This document shows, piece by piece, positions 61,934 to 64,000 of a stretch of 64,000 nucleotides of DNA. The notes under the pieces are model-generated. The model was given only the letters and a program-made list of their open reading frames with translations, ran no database searches and was not told the DNA's origin. Numbering within the stretch: the first letter of the stretch is position 1; each line of letters opens with the position of its first letter. Position numbers and translations under genes: made by a program. Origin of the DNA: Candidatus Pseudomonas phytovorans (GTDB lineage: Bacteria; Pseudomonadota; Gammaproteobacteria; Pseudomonadales; Pseudomonadaceae); assembly GCA_029202525.1 (NCBI GenBank), contig CP119325.1, forward strand, positions 2,950,001 to 3,014,000, in the 5' to 3' direction.

Positions 61934-63359
61934 GGCGTTGCAGGGTATCGCGTACCCGGTCCAGTGCCGGGTCGATGTCCAACAGTTCGATCGCACCGAA
62001 GCCCAGCAACAGCCCCGGGCGTACCGGTGCCTCGCTGAAGAATGGCGCCAGCGAATACAGGCCGACTTCCACCTTGCGCGCGAGGTTGGCCAGCAACTCG
62101 ACATCGACCCCGGTGTTGGCCAGTGCGCTGAGGTGGAAGCCGGCGCTGGCGGGGATGGCGCTGAACCACGGCGACAGATCACCGCCCAGGCGCGTCAGGA
62201 TGCGCTCGCGCCGGGCGCTGTAAACCTCGTGGCAACGGCGGATGTGCTTGTTCAGGTGGCCTTCGCCCAAAAAACGCGCCAGCGCCCACTGCAGCAATGT
62301 CGGGCTGTGCCAGTCACTGAGGTGCTTGGCCACGCAGGCGGCCTGCAGTACCGCAGGCGGCAGCACGGCGTAACCCAGGCGCAACTCGGGTAGCAACGTT
62401 TTGGAAAAGGTCCCCACATAGGCCACCAGGCCATGCCGGTCGAGGCGTTGCAGTGCATCCGAAGCCGGCCCGTGGTAGCGGAACTCGCAGTCGTAGTCGT
62501 CTTCGATGATCAATGCACCCAGTTCGGCAGCCCGTGCCAGCAGAGCGTGCCGGCGTGGCTCGCTCATCGGCATACCCAGCGGGAACTGGTGCGAGGGGGT
62601 TACGTAGATCAGCCGGGTACCCTCGGCGATCTGCTCCACGCACAGGCCTTCATCATCCACCGGCACGGACTGCAGGCGGGCGCCCAGGGCCAGGAACAGT
62701 TGCCGTGCCGGCGGGTAGCCGGGGTCTTCCATGGCCACTTGGCAACCCGGCTCGACCAGTATCCGGGCGATCAGGTCCAGCGCTTGCTGGGCACCGTTGC
62801 ACACCAGCACGTCGGCTGCGCTGCAGTGCACGCCGCGGGCGTAGGCGATGTGGTGGGCAATGGCCTCGCGCAGCTCTGGCAGGCCTTGGGCCGTAAACTG
62901 CCGCTCGGGGTGGCGCTGGCTGCGGCGCAAGGCGTAGTTCAGGCAGCTGCGCCACTGGTCGAACGGGAACTGCGACTTGTTTGAGGCACCGCCGACAAAG
63001 TCATACCGAAAGGGCGCCTGCAACTGGCGTTGGCCGAGGATGGTGGCGCGTTGCCGCCAACGCTCCAGGGATGCGGCGCCGGCCAAGGGAACGCTGGCGG
63101 ATTCGTTGCTGCGCAGTGGTAGGCGCGGGGTGACGAACGTGCCGCGGCCAACCACACCGCTGAGCAGGTTGTCGTAGGTCAGCCGCGAATAGGCCTCGGC
63201 CACGGTCTTGCGCGACACGCCCAGTTGCTCGGCCAGCAGGCGGGTTGGCGGTAGCTGGGTGCCAGCGGCGAGGTGGCCGCTGTCGATACCGGTGCGCAGT
63301 TGCTGGTAAAGCTGGTCGGCCAGGCCTTTGCGGCCTTCCAGGCGAATGTGCAGTTCCAT
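61926..63359 (-). CDS. MocR-type regulator (GntR HTH fused to aminotransferase domain)
   Basis: 477 aa. GntR-type winged helix (about 1-75; LADQLYQQLRTGIDSGHLAA, LPPTRLLAEQLGVSRKTVAE) and a class I aminotransferase fold. PLP-related motifs are CNGAQQALDLIARI, DDYDCEFRYHG and YVGTFSKTLLPELRLGY, with the PLP lysine in SKTL. It likely controls the neighbouring transporter or a PLP/amino acid-related gene. The ATG at 63359 is chosen. Confidence 0.92.
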   Translation of the reverse strand: MELHIRLEGRKGLADQLYQQLRTGIDSGHLAAGTQLPPTRLLAEQLGVSRKTVAEAYSRLTYDNLLSGVVGRGTFVTPRLPLRSNESASVPLAGAASLERWRQRATILGQRQLQAPFRYDFVGGASNKSQFPFDQWRSCLNYALRRSQRHPERQFTAQGLPELREAIAHHIAYARGVHCSAADVLVCNGAQQALDLIARILVEPGCQVAMEDPGYPPARQLFLALGARLQSVPVDDEGLCVEQIAEGTRLIYVTPSHQFPLGMPMSEPRRHALLARAAELGALIIEDDYDCEFRYHGPASDALQRLDRHGLVAYVGTFSKTLLPELRLGYAVLPPAVLQAACVAKHLSDWHSPTLLQWALARFLGEGHLNKHIRRCHEVYSARRERILTRLGGDLSPWFSAIPASAGFHLSALANTGVDVELLANLARKVEVGLYSLAPFFSEAPVRPGLLLGFGAIELLDIDPALDRVRDTLQRLS

Positions 63360-63440
63360 GGGGCGATCCGGAGCGGGGGAGTGCTCAGGATAGCGGATTG
63401 GCCAGGTAAGGGCATGGGGCTGCAAAGCAGCCCGAAAAGC

Positions 63441-63779
63441 TCAGAACCGCGCAGTGCTTACGGTGATGTAGCCCTTGTCCGCCACTGCGATGCGTATCAC
63501 CGTCTCGTCCGCTGGCGCCTTGCGGTTGCGCTTGATACGCACGCCATCCACCGCGGCAGCTTTCAGGTGTTCCGTGATGGCCCGCCCGTTCGGATCGAAG
63601 AACACCTCGCTGGCCAGCAACTCGATACGCTCGATCAGTTGCCGGGATTGCTCGTCGGTGGCGCAGAAGAACATCACCCCCGACAGGTGGGGGTCTTCCT
63701 CGGGGTTGCTGATGTCATGGCTCAGCATTTCGCGCAGGCTGCTGCGCAGTTCGGCAATGGAGCGGGCGTACAACTGCAT
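63441..63779 (-). CDS. Hypothetical protein
   Basis: 112 aa, no family recognised. YARSIAELRSSLREMLSHDI, FCATDEQSRQLIERIELLAS; then a basic stretch (VDGVRIKRNRKAPADETVIR). GAGGAGG lies 7 bases before the ATG at 63779, a strong sign of translation. Soluble, no signal peptide. It precedes the MocR gene on the same strand by 81 bases. Function unknown. Confidence 0.65.
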   Translation of the reverse strand: MQLYARSIAELRSSLREMLSHDISNPEEDPHLSGVMFFCATDEQSRQLIERIELLASEVFFDPNGRAITEHLKAAAVDGVRIKRNRKAPADETVIRIAVADKGYITVSTARF

Positions 63780-63940
63780 ACGGAGCCTCCTCGGGATCGC
63801 GACCTTGCATTGTCCGGTTCCGATCTTGTTTTCTGTGCGCAGAGGCAGCAAGTAGGACGCTTCCGAGGGTGTTGTGGGAAATTTCTGAAGCCGCCGAAAT
63901 GCCACCCTGACTGGCAGGTGGCACAGGTCTGCACCCATCG

Positions 63941-63979
63941 GTGCAGGAGGGGCATTGCCCGCGAAGAGGCCGGGACAGG
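63941..63979. repeat. Single REP element at window end
   Basis: GGGGCATTGCCCGCGAAGAG with flanks GTGCAGGA and GCCGGGACAGG matches one REP arm. The partner may lie beyond the window. The final 220 bases hold nothing else. Confidence 0.7.
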
Positions 63980-64000
63980 ATTTACAGGGCAGCCGCCCCG

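Overview
The window is a chromosomal segment of a fluorescent Pseudomonas, most likely of the P. putida group. The evidence is the high GC content with GC-rich third positions, the many inverted REP pairs (core like GCGGGCNNGCCCGCTCCCACA), an MvaT/Tur-type H-NS protein next to gloA, a pyoverdine locus, and a gene order I recall from P. putida KT2440. I saw no rRNA, tRNA or CRISPR array. Coding density is high, and many genes are joined by 4-base ATGA or GTGA start/stop overlaps.

Layout. 0-5.5 kb: a membrane protein, a Res-Xre toxin-antitoxin pair, a cysteine desulfurase, and a LysR regulator divergent from an acyl-CoA dehydrogenase. 5.55-6.99 kb: a complete IS150-group IS3-family insertion sequence with inverted repeats and a 4-bp target duplication, next to a REP. 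7-9.7 kb: a TerC-family membrane protein and a PstS-like/OmpA fusion behind a good Pho box. 9.7-15.5 kb: a four-gene PotABCD-type ABC importer, then a RibBX-type ribB divergent from a DUF1330 gene. A near-identical 14-bp motif lies upstream of both the importer and ribBX. 15.6-17.7 kb: a secreted esterase divergent from a LysR regulator.

17.7-22.65 kb: a six-gene operon (SnoaL-like, SDR, FAD oxidoreductase, DUF1365, cyclopropane-fatty-acid-synthase-like, DUF2878), probably for membrane fatty-acid modification. Its promoter region carries four TGTACA-type sites, suggesting a LitR/CarH-type light-responsive MerR regulator. 22.85-29.7 kb: purU-folD-soxBDAG, a heterotetrameric sarcosine-oxidase-like demethylase with its own one-carbon disposal enzymes; its delta subunit lacks the usual zinc-site motif.

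29.9-40.7 kb: pyoverdine accessory region. MbtH and a type II thioesterase lie behind a PvdS-like promoter. An isochorismatase-family hydrolase and a DUF1615 lipoprotein follow. The converging fpvGHJKCDEF operon handles periplasmic release of iron from ferripyoverdine, and pvdA follows with a perfect PvdS box. 40.8-46.5 kb: small proteins, PBP7, an SdhL-like dehydrogenase, gloA and a turB-like H-NS gene. 46.7-48.9 kb: an OprD-family porin and cobF. 49-56.1 kb: a signalling locus with two hybrid histidine kinases, free-standing CheR and CheB, and two single-domain response regulators; no receptor and no DNA-binding output is present. 56.1-60 kb: TetR, 3-hydroxyacyl-CoA dehydrogenase, thiolase and AraC. 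60-64 kb: an AhpD-like protein, a CynX-type MFS transporter, a MocR regulator and a small hypothetical.

All functions come from reading sequence motifs and from memory of families; no search was run.
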